From an uncultured Lachnospiraceae bacterium (GTDB taxonomy: Bacteria; Bacillota; Clostridia; Lachnospirales; Lachnospiraceae), in the NCBI GenBank assembly GCA_910585765.1, contig CAJUES010000089.1, forward strand, positions 1 to 10,435: a stretch of 10,435 nt of DNA. The letters run 5' to 3'. This document shows positions 1-6,877 of this stretch, in pieces (position 1 is the stretch's first letter; the number at the start of each line of letters is the position of its first letter). Under the pieces are notes generated by a model, which did not search any database, was not told the origin of the DNA, and saw only the letters and a list, made by a program, of their open reading frames with translations. The translations under genes and the position numbers were made by a program.

Positions 1-101
1 GGATTGGAATATACCATACAGACTTTTGCGTTATGCAAAAAATATGAGGTGCGTTGGATTGTTGGGCAGGAATGGGGCTGGTGAAGCCTTTTAGACAAAC
101 T
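1..101. other. Left-edge stretch with no supported gene
   Basis: This stretch lies downstream of the broken MATE gene. It is richer in A+T than the operon. The plus strand has an open frame of 27 codons from the window edge to a TGA at 82-84, which would be a convergent gene end 17 nt from the MATE stop, but the peptide is not recognisable and an open run this short is expected by chance. A small inverted repeat lies at 24-40. I see no strong GC-rich hairpin followed by a T-run on the minus strand, so the operon's terminator is not evident here. Confidence 0.5.
24..40. repeat. Short AT-rich inverted repeat
   Basis: TTTTGC at 24-29 and GCAAAA at 35-40 are perfect 6-bp inverted arms around the 5-base loop GTTAT. 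The A-run continues to 42, so the minus-strand transcript would read T-run, GC, loop, GC, A-run. This could be a weak bidirectional hairpin beyond the operon end or an operator-like site. With only two G:C pairs in the stem it is a poor terminator and may be chance. Confidence 0.25.
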
Positions 102-1300
102 TCATTGTGTCAGATTCCTAAGCCACTTCCCCTTGCGCACCCGCGGTCCGCAGATCAGAAGCTTCCCCGCCTCTTCCAATGCCGCCATGGCATAGACCAC
201 ATAGACGGGAAGCCGGAATACCACCGCCGAGAGAAAGACCGCTGGCAGCCCGATGCACCAGACGCCGACCAGATTGGCAAGGAAACAGTACAGGTTGTCG
301 CCGCCGCTGCGCCCACCAGCACAGAGACGGTCGTCAAAAGCTGGCTACAGCGCTTCGCCTTCCCAAACGCTCCTGTGCCAAGCAGCGTTCCGAGCATGAC
401 AGCAGCCGCCGTCCCGAAGCCGCCGCAAAACAGCAGTGCGATCCCCTGTAGTGTTCCGATGATCTGGAGCGATGCCTGTGCCTGGGTGCCTGTATACTTG
501 TATGCCACATAATAGAGATTATTTCCGACAGCATACACCACTTCCCCCAGAATCACGAGCGAACCATATCGGAAAAAACGCGCGGTCATCTCCTTCGGGA
601 CTCTGATATACTCCTTGACGGGTCCGTAGACTGCCGGCTTTCTGATCAAAATGTATCCGAGGCTGACTGAAAGCTCCACCATCCGCGCAAACACGGTTGA
701 TACTGCCGCCCCCTGGATACCCATCCGGGGAAATCCCGCAAGGCCAAATATCAGCAGACAGTTTCCCGCTGTGTTGCACAGCAGCGAAACGACGGACGCA
801 ATCATGGGCACTCTGGTCTCCCCGACACTGCGCAGCGCCGTGGCGCAGGTACAGTTCAGGGCGTACAGCAAAAAGCATATGCTCAAAATACGTATATATC
901 CCGTTCCTTCCCAAATCACCGCCTCATCCATGGAGTACAGGCGGATGACACGCTCCGGAACCGTTATTGAAATCGCCATAAAGACAAGTGCGAGCGCAGT
1001 TGTACCGACGAGCAGGATTCCCATATAATTATGAATATGTACGAAGTCCCGTTTTCCCCAGAATTGAGAGAGGAACATGGCGCTCGCGGAGGCAATCCCG
1101 TTTGCAAGCACCAGATACAGCAAAAACCACTGGTTTCCCATAGCGGACGCCGTGATCGCCACTTCGCCAAGCTGCCCCAGCATAAATACGTCAAGCGTGT
1201 TGACCATGGAACTGACCATATTCTGCATCACCACCGGAAGCCCGATCGCCGCCGCACATTTCATGTAATCCATTCTTGTTTCCGCTCTTAAAATATCCAC
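102..1300 (-). pseudogene. MATE-family multidrug/Na+ antiporter, broken by internal deletion and frameshift
   Basis: This gene encodes a membrane exporter of the MATE family, which couples Na+ or H+ entry to drug or metabolite efflux. The start is GTG at 1300, fixed by a GGAGG site 5 nt upstream and lying 15 nt after the previous stop. Residues ~18-57 carry the typical first MATE repeat (LPVVMQNMVSSMVNTLDVFM, then GQLGEVAI), and helices continue normally to about residue 330. There the annotated frame turns into Trp/Arg/Ser-rich nonsense and stops at 155. In another frame, from ~311 to the TGA at 102-104, the real family C-terminus appears: RSGGDNLYCFLANLVGVW, then GLPAVFLSAVVFRLPVY, ending in KGKWLRNLTQ (69 residues). 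Compared with the intact MATE next door, about 49 residues between these parts are missing; 1199 nt remain, so the loss is 3n+1 nt. Adding them back gives ~448 residues, the usual length. The product lacks TM11-12 and is probably inactive. Confidence 0.85.
306..318 (-). other. Deletion/frameshift junction in the second MATE gene
   Basis: On the minus strand the reading frame before this point gives the TM11 start VLVGA. The frame after it gives RSGGDN, the conserved MATE segment normally found about 50 residues later. The bases GCGCA at the junction can be read both as the end of the upstream part and the start of the downstream part, so a recombination at a 5-base microhomology would explain it. 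The lost length must be 3n+1 nt, about 145 or 148 nt judged from the neighbouring MATE. Confidence 0.7.
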
Positions 1301-1305
1301 GATTG

Positions 1306-1310
1306 CCTCC
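1306..1310 (-). promoter_or_regulatory. Shine-Dalgarno site that fixes a GTG start
   Basis: GGAGG on the minus strand lies 5 nt before the GTG at 1300. It sits in the 15-nt gap after the TGA of the preceding MATE gene. It supports GTG over the ATG at codon 10 of the second MATE gene. Confidence 0.75.
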
Positions 1311-1315
1311 AGATC

Positions 1316-2665
1316 TCACATATTTTTTCCAAGATGCCCAAGCCAGCGGCCGCTTTTCACCCGCCGAACAAAGCACGCGGAACGAAACAGCCAGTCCACG
1401 CCCATCGCCGCCCAGACACCCAACAATCCCAAATCAAAATACAGGACAAACAGATAACTCATCCCAATGCGGAACACCCACATGGAAACGACAGATACGA
1501 TCATCGTATAATTTGCGTCAAAGACAGCCCGCATCGCATTGGGCAGCGCAAACCCCGTCGGCCACAGGAGCATAGCGCAGACCGAGTGGAAGATCACCAC
1601 GCGCACCGCCATATCCGCAGCTTCCGGCGTGACCGCATACAACCCGACGATACAGCGCGCGGACACGATCATCAGCAGATTCAATCCCACCATGCCGATG
1701 TACGCGTACAGCATCAGCTTCTTCACATAGCGCACGGTCTCATCAAGCGCCGCCGCTCCGGCAGTCTGACCAACCACCGTGATCATCGCAATGCCGATGG
1801 CAGAAGCCGGAATCACAGCGATACCCGCCATCACGCCTGCGATGGCATTGGCAGTGATCGCCGTAGTGCCAAGCCCGGCGACCAGGCTCTGCACAAGTAT
1901 TTTTCCAATCTGAAAAATACAGTTGTCCATTCCGGTCGGTATCCCCACCTTCATAATCCGGCGCACGATCTCCGGCGAAAAACGGATCCGGAGCGTACCG
2001 CTCAGATGAATTGGCTTTTTTGAGTCCCGCAGAATCACGTACATAATGACTGCACCCACAATCCTGGAAATCAGCGTGGAAATCGCCACCCCGTACACAC
2101 CCGCGTGAAATACCAGTATGAACACGGCGTTGCCCGCTATGTTGACAATATTCGTCAGCACGGATATATACATCGTGACCCTGGAATTTCCCATCGCACG
2201 GCTGAGCGCGGAACTCGCGTTATATATCCCCAGAAACGGAAACGACACGGCAGTGATATAGAAATAGATGACGGCATTACGCATCACGTCCTGCTCCACA
2301 CTTCCGAACACAGCCCTCAGGATCGCGCGGTTTCCTGCTATAGATATCAGTGCAACAGCCAGTGATATCCCCGTCACGCACAGAAGCAGCTGGTCGGCTG
2401 TCTTGACCGCCTTTTCACGCTGGTTCTCCCCCAGATGATGTGCAGCTGCCACCGCACCGCCCGTAGAGAGGGAACAGAACAGATTCACCAGCAGAATATT
2501 GATGGAATCCACGAGAGAGACGCCGGACACGGCCGCCTCCCCCGCGCTGGAAACCATAATGGAATCCGCAAGCCCCACGGTGATTCCGAGAACCTGTTCC
2601 ATAATCAATGGCAGGATCAGCTGACGAAGCTGCTTTCCTGAAAAAATCTCTTTTTTTGCTTCCAT
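1316..2665 (-). CDS. MATE-family efflux transporter, complete
   Basis: This is a 449-residue inner-membrane antiporter of the MATE family, which exports cationic drugs or metabolites in exchange for Na+ or H+. The length matches the family, and two repeats of six helices are visible. The first begins at residue ~17 (LILPLIMEQVLGITVGLADS, then the AAVSGVSLVDSI helix) and the second at ~239 (KVGIPTGMDN, then GLGTTAITANAIAG). The C-terminus ends in the usual short basic tail (RRVKSGRWLGHL). The start is ATG at 2665, with AGGTGA 6 nt upstream and a 19-nt gap from the stop of the preceding mannosidase, so the two genes are probably co-transcribed. The substrate cannot be read from sequence. The operon position suggests export of something released or taken up during glycoside breakdown (inference). 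It is only distantly similar to the broken MATE downstream, so the pair is not a recent tandem duplication. Confidence 0.92.
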   Translation of the reverse strand: MEAKKEIFSGKQLRQLILPLIMEQVLGITVGLADSIMVSSAGEAAVSGVSLVDSINILLVNLFCSLSTGGAVAAAHHLGENQREKAVKTADQLLLCVTGISLAVALISIAGNRAILRAVFGSVEQDVMRNAVIYFYITAVSFPFLGIYNASSALSRAMGNSRVTMYISVLTNIVNIAGNAVFILVFHAGVYGVAISTLISRIVGAVIMYVILRDSKKPIHLSGTLRIRFSPEIVRRIMKVGIPTGMDNCIFQIGKILVQSLVAGLGTTAITANAIAGVMAGIAVIPASAIGIAMITVVGQTAGAAALDETVRYVKKLMLYAYIGMVGLNLLMIVSARCIVGLYAVTPEAADMAVRVVIFHSVCAMLLWPTGFALPNAMRAVFDANYTMIVSVVSMWVFRIGMSYLFVLYFDLGLLGVWAAMGVDWLFRSACFVRRVKSGRWLGHLGKNM

Positions 2666-2684
2666 GGCTACTCACCTGCTTTTT

Positions 2685-4739
2685 TCAACAATATTCAATC
2701 ATGCTGCACGCCTTCCACCCATCTGCTGTCAGGCGCAATGTTTTGATCTCATAGGGCGCAAATTCCAGCGACTCCTGCACACCGTCCGCGGATACAGAAG
2801 CACTGCTGTTTGTCCCCTCCGTCTCAAACATGCGCACGACCAGTTCTCCGCGGTCGTACTCCGATGTCTTCACCGAGGAGACATGCACATGATTATCCTT
2901 GTCAATGGAAAGAATACTGCCGCAGCGAAGCCACTCTTTCCCCACATGATTGCTGTCGCCCATGTATGACACCGGCATATGCAGAAAGTCCGCTTCCGCA
3001 AACAGCCGTTTCTTTTTCATCTGCCCCTCGTGGGGAATCAGCATCAGCTCGTAGTCGTAGCATCCCTGATTCATAAAACGCCCCTCAAGATTCTGCTCCA
3101 GTTCTCCTCTTCCCCCGCGCGCAAAGGATGAACTGCGCAGCAGAATCAGGCGCATTTTCAGGCGGTCGCTTCCCTTTTCCAGAATGTAGTCCACCATCAT
3201 CTCAGACTTGCCGTATTCTAGGAAAAAGCGCAGGATCGCACGCATCTGGTTCACCTCGACCACCTTACGCCCCGTCACATGGAACACTCCGCAGACTTTC
3301 TCCTCCCACACATGTTCTCCCCATGAACCGCGGTCATCATAATAGACCGCAAAAGAGCCGCTGCCTGTCAGGAGTTCTCTGCCTTCCTTTACAATAGAGG
3401 TCGGCGCACCTGCTGTCCGGTCAAAAGAAACGCGTATAACACCGTTGTCCAGCAGGTCCTCCTGCGCGGTCAGCGTGCTTTCCTCCTCGGGCAAATCCGA
3501 TCCCTCGCTGATCACGCGGTAGATCACATAGCCGTAAGCCGGGATCTCTGCTTCAAATAACAGAAACTTCCTTGCCTCCGGCGCAAAATTATCATAAGAG
3601 GATTCGGCGCAGGCAATCTCTTTTCCTGCCGCGTCCCGCATACGGGTATTTTTTTTCTCCGCCCTGGGTACATACACACTTGCGCCGCAGACGCCTCGGT
3701 AGTCTGTTCCCGTGGGGTTGACCAGCAGCAGCGGGAAACCGTCCCCCCTCGTATCCAGCCTGTTTGCTATCGCCTGTACTGCGTCTTCCGTGATTTCCTC
3801 CGCCGCGGCAACAACACCGCCCAGCTCCATGCACGTCCTGTTTCTCGCAGGCTCAATACTCGTCCCTGCCAAAACATCGTGAAACTGATTAAACAGCAGC
3901 GTCTTGATCTCACAGTCCGAGCTGTAGCATCCGAAAAAGATCCGCCCCATCTCACGGCTGACCACCGGAATCCTGTCTGGCTCCACCTGCTCAAAAAATT
4001 CTCCTATCGTGGAAAAATCCATCGTCACATCCTCCCGCTCTTTTCGCATCTCATAGATTGTGTGGATATTGTCGATGGTAGGACCGCCCCCATGATTGCC
4101 CACACCGTAGAATACCGCCATTCTGTCATAACCGTGTTCCTCTAACGCCTCTATGCTCTCCGACAGATTCCATTCCAGCGCAGGTCTCGTCCACGCCATG
4201 TACTCCCCGCCGGTCCGCTCCGCAATCACGCTGCTGCCATCCTTCGACCGCCATGTAAACACAGGCGGCACCTGTACGTGCTTCTTGTCCGGACGAGACA
4301 TCAGATAGTACCGGATGCCGCATCCGCTGCAAATCGCAGGCATATTGGAACCGTGTCCAAAGCTGTCAACGTTGTACGCAGTCACCACGTCCTTGTCAAA
4401 ATTTTCACGAACAAACTTCTTGCTGTATAGAAAATGGCGTATCAGCGCCTCGCCGGACGGAAGATCACAGTCCGGCTCCACCCACATACCGCCTACGATC
4501 TCCCATCGTCCCTCTGCCACACGCGCCCGGATTCGCTCAAACTGCTCCGGGCAGTTCTCCTTCATCCACGCGAGGAACGAAATGCTGGACTGGGTAAACT
4601 TAAAATTCGGAAATTCATCCAGTCTGTCGAGCGCGGAGGCAAAGGACGATTTGACCTCCTGCATTCCCTCCGCCTTCTGCCAAAGCCATACCGGATCGAT
4701 ATGGGTATTGCCTATCATATGAATATTTTTCTTCTCCAT
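2685..4739 (-). CDS. GH38 alpha-mannosidase-like protein with two internal in-frame deletions
   Basis: This is a cytoplasmic GH38 alpha-mannosidase by family; such enzymes use a divalent metal to remove terminal alpha-mannose. Numbering from the ATG at 4739 (684 residues), the metal ligands H13 and D15 are in NTHIDPVWLW, the likely nucleophile D125 is in YNVDSFGHG, and the fourth ligand H287 is in NQFHDVLAGTS. I chose 4739 because GGAG lies 6 nt upstream; the ATGs at 4754 and 4751 have no well-placed site. Two blocks are missing compared with the GH38 paralogue at 6878-9370. About 39 residues after CEIK279 (start of the middle helical domain) are gone, so K279 runs straight into TLLFNQFHD. 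About 76 residues in the C-terminal beta-domain are also gone, at LKMRL/ILLRSSSFA (~residue 530). Adding both back gives ~799 residues. The frame stays open, so a protein could be made, but folding is doubtful: a decaying gene or an assembly artefact. Confidence 0.85.
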   Translation of the reverse strand: MEKKNIHMIGNTHIDPVWLWQKAEGMQEVKSSFASALDRLDEFPNFKFTQSSISFLAWMKENCPEQFERIRARVAEGRWEIVGGMWVEPDCDLPSGEALIRHFLYSKKFVRENFDKDVVTAYNVDSFGHGSNMPAICSGCGIRYYLMSRPDKKHVQVPPVFTWRSKDGSSVIAERTGGEYMAWTRPALEWNLSESIEALEEHGYDRMAVFYGVGNHGGGPTIDNIHTIYEMRKEREDVTMDFSTIGEFFEQVEPDRIPVVSREMGRIFFGCYSSDCEIKTLLFNQFHDVLAGTSIEPARNRTCMELGGVVAAAEEITEDAVQAIANRLDTRGDGFPLLLVNPTGTDYRGVCGASVYVPRAEKKNTRMRDAAGKEIACAESSYDNFAPEARKFLLFEAEIPAYGYVIYRVISEGSDLPEEESTLTAQEDLLDNGVIRVSFDRTAGAPTSIVKEGRELLTGSGSFAVYYDDRGSWGEHVWEEKVCGVFHVTGRKVVEVNQMRAILRFFLEYGKSEMMVDYILEKGSDRLKMRLILLRSSSFARGGRGELEQNLEGRFMNQGCYDYELMLIPHEGQMKKKRLFAEADFLHMPVSYMGDSNHVGKEWLRCGSILSIDKDNHVHVSSVKTSEYDRGELVVRMFETEGTNSSASVSADGVQESLEFAPYEIKTLRLTADGWKACSMIEYC
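3141..3155 (-). other. In-frame deletion junction in the C-terminal domain of the second GH38
   Basis: The protein passes from SDRLKMRL, which aligns with REVLVTNRL of the paralogue, directly to ILLRSSSFARGG, which aligns with PLARSAIFAQGC about 76 residues further on. CGCCTG (RL) at 3147-3152 can serve as the last bases of the upstream side and as the first bases of the downstream side. The same hexamer occurs 12 nt upstream. The missing segment would be about 228 nt, a multiple of three. Confidence 0.6.
3900..3905 (-). other. In-frame deletion junction in the middle domain of the second GH38
   Basis: The codons AAG-ACG at this point join CYSSDCEIK to TLLFNQFHD. In the paralogue these two motifs (CYSMDSVVK and KTLLFCQFHD) are separated by about 39 residues that form the start of the middle helical domain. 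A lysine codon ends the upstream motif and another precedes the downstream one, so AAG is a plausible 3-base microhomology. The loss would be about 117 nt and keeps the frame. Confidence 0.65.
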
Positions 4740-4745
4740 AACATT

Positions 4746-4749
4746 CTCC
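4746..4749 (-). promoter_or_regulatory. Ribosome binding site deciding the start of the second GH38
   Basis: GGAG on the minus strand lies 6 nt before the ATG at 4739. The two earlier in-frame ATGs at 4754 and 4751 lie upstream of this site and have no purine-rich site at useful spacing. Confidence 0.55.
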
Positions 4750-4757
4750 ATCATATT

Positions 4758-6875
4758 TCACTGCATTGTGATATCTCTGTGCACTGTTTTGCTCCCCGCA
4801 AGTTCCTCACTGTAAGCGTCCGGCTGGCTGCCGCCCACAAAGATGCCAAACACGCCAGGCTCGTACACCCTGCTGCCATCGTCCCGGATGATCTCAAACT
4901 GCTCCGCGTCAATCTCAAATGCCACTTCCCGCTCTTCCCCAGGCTGCAAAAAGACACTCTGAAACTGGCAGAGCTTATGGTGCGGCACTCTCACTGATGC
5001 CTCCATATCCCTCACATAAACCTGGATGACCTCCCTTCCGGGAACGGCGCCCGTATTCTTCACCCGCACAGAGCCGGATACCTTCTCGCCTGCACGGAAG
5101 CTGTCTGATAGCTTTAATCCGCTGTAGGCAAAGGAGGTGTATGACAGCCCGAAGCCAAACGGGAACAGCGGATCCTCTCTAAGAAACTTATAGGTTCTGC
5201 CATCCATGGAATAATCCGTAAATTCCGGCAGGCTGTTCTCATTATGGTAGAAGGTCACCGGAAGCCTGCCACTGGGGCTATACTTTCCTGCCAACAGCTC
5301 CGCGATCACTTTTCCGCCAAGCCCTCCGGGATACCACGCTTGAATGATGGCGTCCGCATGGTCATTGCCGTATGCAAAGTCAATCGCACTCCCCGACAGA
5401 TTCACCAGCACAACCGGCGTTTTTCTCTCACAGGCTGTCCGCACAAGATCCTGCTGACACTGAGGCAGATAGAGATCTGCCTTGTCTCCGCCCATCTCCC
5501 TGTCTGCCATCTCCTCCCCCTCGATCGTCTCATCCAGACCCGTAACCAAAATGACCACATCCGCCTCGTCAGTCATTCCCTTTACCTCGCCCAGACGGTC
5601 TCCGGCGTATCCCGGGTCCTCAAGCTTATATTCATACAAATGAGAACCCTCACAGTAATGAATCCTCGCTTCCGCAAATTCCGCACGGATTCCCTCCAGG
5701 ACAGTGATGTATTGATTTGCCGTGCCATGGTAATTGCCCTCCAGGGCATTGATCGAGTTGGCATTTGGCCCGATCACGGCAATGGTCCTGATCTTCTTTT
5801 TGTCAAGCGGCAGTATTCCGTTATTTTTCAGAAGAACCATGGATGCCCGTGTCATCTCCTCATTCACTGCCCGATGCGCTTCGCAGTCCACAACCTCCAT
5901 ACCGATGGCATCAAAAGGCGTCTTCTGGTCAAACATTCCCAGTTTCATGCGCGTCGTCAGGAGTCTTGTGCACGAGGTGCGGATCATTTCCTCCGTAATC
6001 TTCCCCTCCTCATACGCCTGCATGATATAGGCATACATATTGCCGCAGTTTAAATCGCAGCCATTCTCCAGCGCCAGCTGCACCGAATCCGTCGGCGTCA
6101 CGGTCACGCCGTGATGCAGGTGAAAATCAGAGACTGCCCAGCAGTCTGAGGTGATGTATCCCTTAAATCCCCACTTCCTGCGCAGAAGCTCCGCAAGCAG
6201 CGTCCGACTGCCGCAGCATGGCTCTCCGTTCGTCCTGTTATAAGCACCCATGAAGCCTTCCACGCCGCAGTCCACCAGTCGTTTAAACGCCGGGAGATAC
6301 GTCTCTTCCATGTCCTTTGGCGACGCCACGGCATCAAACTCATGGCGCACCTTCTCCGGACCGCTGTGCACGGCAAAATGTTTGGCACACGCTGCTGTCT
6401 TGAGATATCTGGGATCATCTCCTTGCAGTCCCTCCACAAAGGCGGCGCCCAGGCATCCCGTCAAATACGGATCCTCCCCGTAAGTTTCCTGCCCGCGCCC
6501 CCATCTGGGATCGCGGAAAATATTCACGTTCGGCGACCAGTAGGTGATTCCTTTGTAAATACCATAATCCTCATACTTCTGGTACATGTTGTACTTGGCG
6601 CGCCCCTCGGTCGAAATGACCTCTGCCGCCCTTTTGAGAAGCTGCGCGTCAAACGCTGCCGCCATACCGATCGCCTGCGGGAATACAGTCGCCATACCGC
6701 ACCGCGCCACACCATGCAGTGCCTCGTTCCACCAGTTATAAAAAGGAATCCCCACATGCTCCACCTTCGCAGCCCCGAACAGCATCTGTGAAGCACATTC
6801 TTCCAGCGTCATATGTGCCGTCATATCTGCTGCCCGCTCTTCGAAAGACAGCGTCTCGTCCTCATATCGTTCCAT
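4758..6875 (-). CDS. GH3 beta-glycosidase (beta-xylosidase/beta-glucosidase type)
   Basis: This is a retaining GH3 enzyme that removes terminal beta-linked glucose, xylose or a related sugar, probably in the cytoplasm because there is no signal peptide. Numbered from the ATG at 6875 it has 705 residues, normal for a three-domain GH3. The TIM-barrel has IPFYNWWNEALHGVAR (~43-58), DPRWGRGQETYGEDP (~122-136), the sugar-binding KH at 165-166 and the nucleophile D244 in GYITSDCWAVSD. The second domain follows, with VLLKNNGILPL and GLDETIEGEE, which should hold the acid/base Glu region typical of xylosidase-like GH3. The hinge FPFGFGLSYTSFAYSG then leads into the C-terminal fibronectin-III-like domain. 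The upstream mannosidase stop at 6880-6878 overlaps an in-frame ATG at 6881, but AGGA at 6886-6883 is 7 nt from the ATG at 6875 and only 1 nt from 6881, so I prefer 6875. Substrate identity (xylose or glucose) is unresolved. Confidence 0.93.
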   Translation of the reverse strand: MERYEDETLSFEERAADMTAHMTLEECASQMLFGAAKVEHVGIPFYNWWNEALHGVARCGMATVFPQAIGMAAAFDAQLLKRAAEVISTEGRAKYNMYQKYEDYGIYKGITYWSPNVNIFRDPRWGRGQETYGEDPYLTGCLGAAFVEGLQGDDPRYLKTAACAKHFAVHSGPEKVRHEFDAVASPKDMEETYLPAFKRLVDCGVEGFMGAYNRTNGEPCCGSRTLLAELLRRKWGFKGYITSDCWAVSDFHLHHGVTVTPTDSVQLALENGCDLNCGNMYAYIMQAYEEGKITEEMIRTSCTRLLTTRMKLGMFDQKTPFDAIGMEVVDCEAHRAVNEEMTRASMVLLKNNGILPLDKKKIRTIAVIGPNANSINALEGNYHGTANQYITVLEGIRAEFAEARIHYCEGSHLYEYKLEDPGYAGDRLGEVKGMTDEADVVILVTGLDETIEGEEMADREMGGDKADLYLPQCQQDLVRTACERKTPVVLVNLSGSAIDFAYGNDHADAIIQAWYPGGLGGKVIAELLAGKYSPSGRLPVTFYHNENSLPEFTDYSMDGRTYKFLREDPLFPFGFGLSYTSFAYSGLKLSDSFRAGEKVSGSVRVKNTGAVPGREVIQVYVRDMEASVRVPHHKLCQFQSVFLQPGEEREVAFEIDAEQFEIIRDDGSRVYEPGVFGIFVGGSQPDAYSEELAGSKTVHRDITMQ

Positions 6876-6877
6876 AT

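Noticed and set aside
1..84. Plus-strand open frame from the left edge ending in TGA at 82-84, possibly the end of a convergent gene
   Set aside because: It spans only 27 codons, gives no recognisable peptide, and a stretch this long without a stop is expected by chance about a quarter of the time.
77..94. GGCT-GGTGA-AGCC followed by TTTT on the plus strand as a terminator
   Set aside because: The stem is only 4 bp and faces the plus strand, where no supported gene exists.
155..310. The unshifted C-terminal tail of the second MATE as a genuine novel extension
   Set aside because: It is compositionally odd (Trp, Arg and Ser rich), and a different frame of the same DNA gives the family C-terminus.
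54..512. Plus-strand 152-codon open frame
   Set aside because: It lies antisense to the well-supported MATE gene, has a low-complexity Pro/Ala/Ser-rich product, and shows no family motif.
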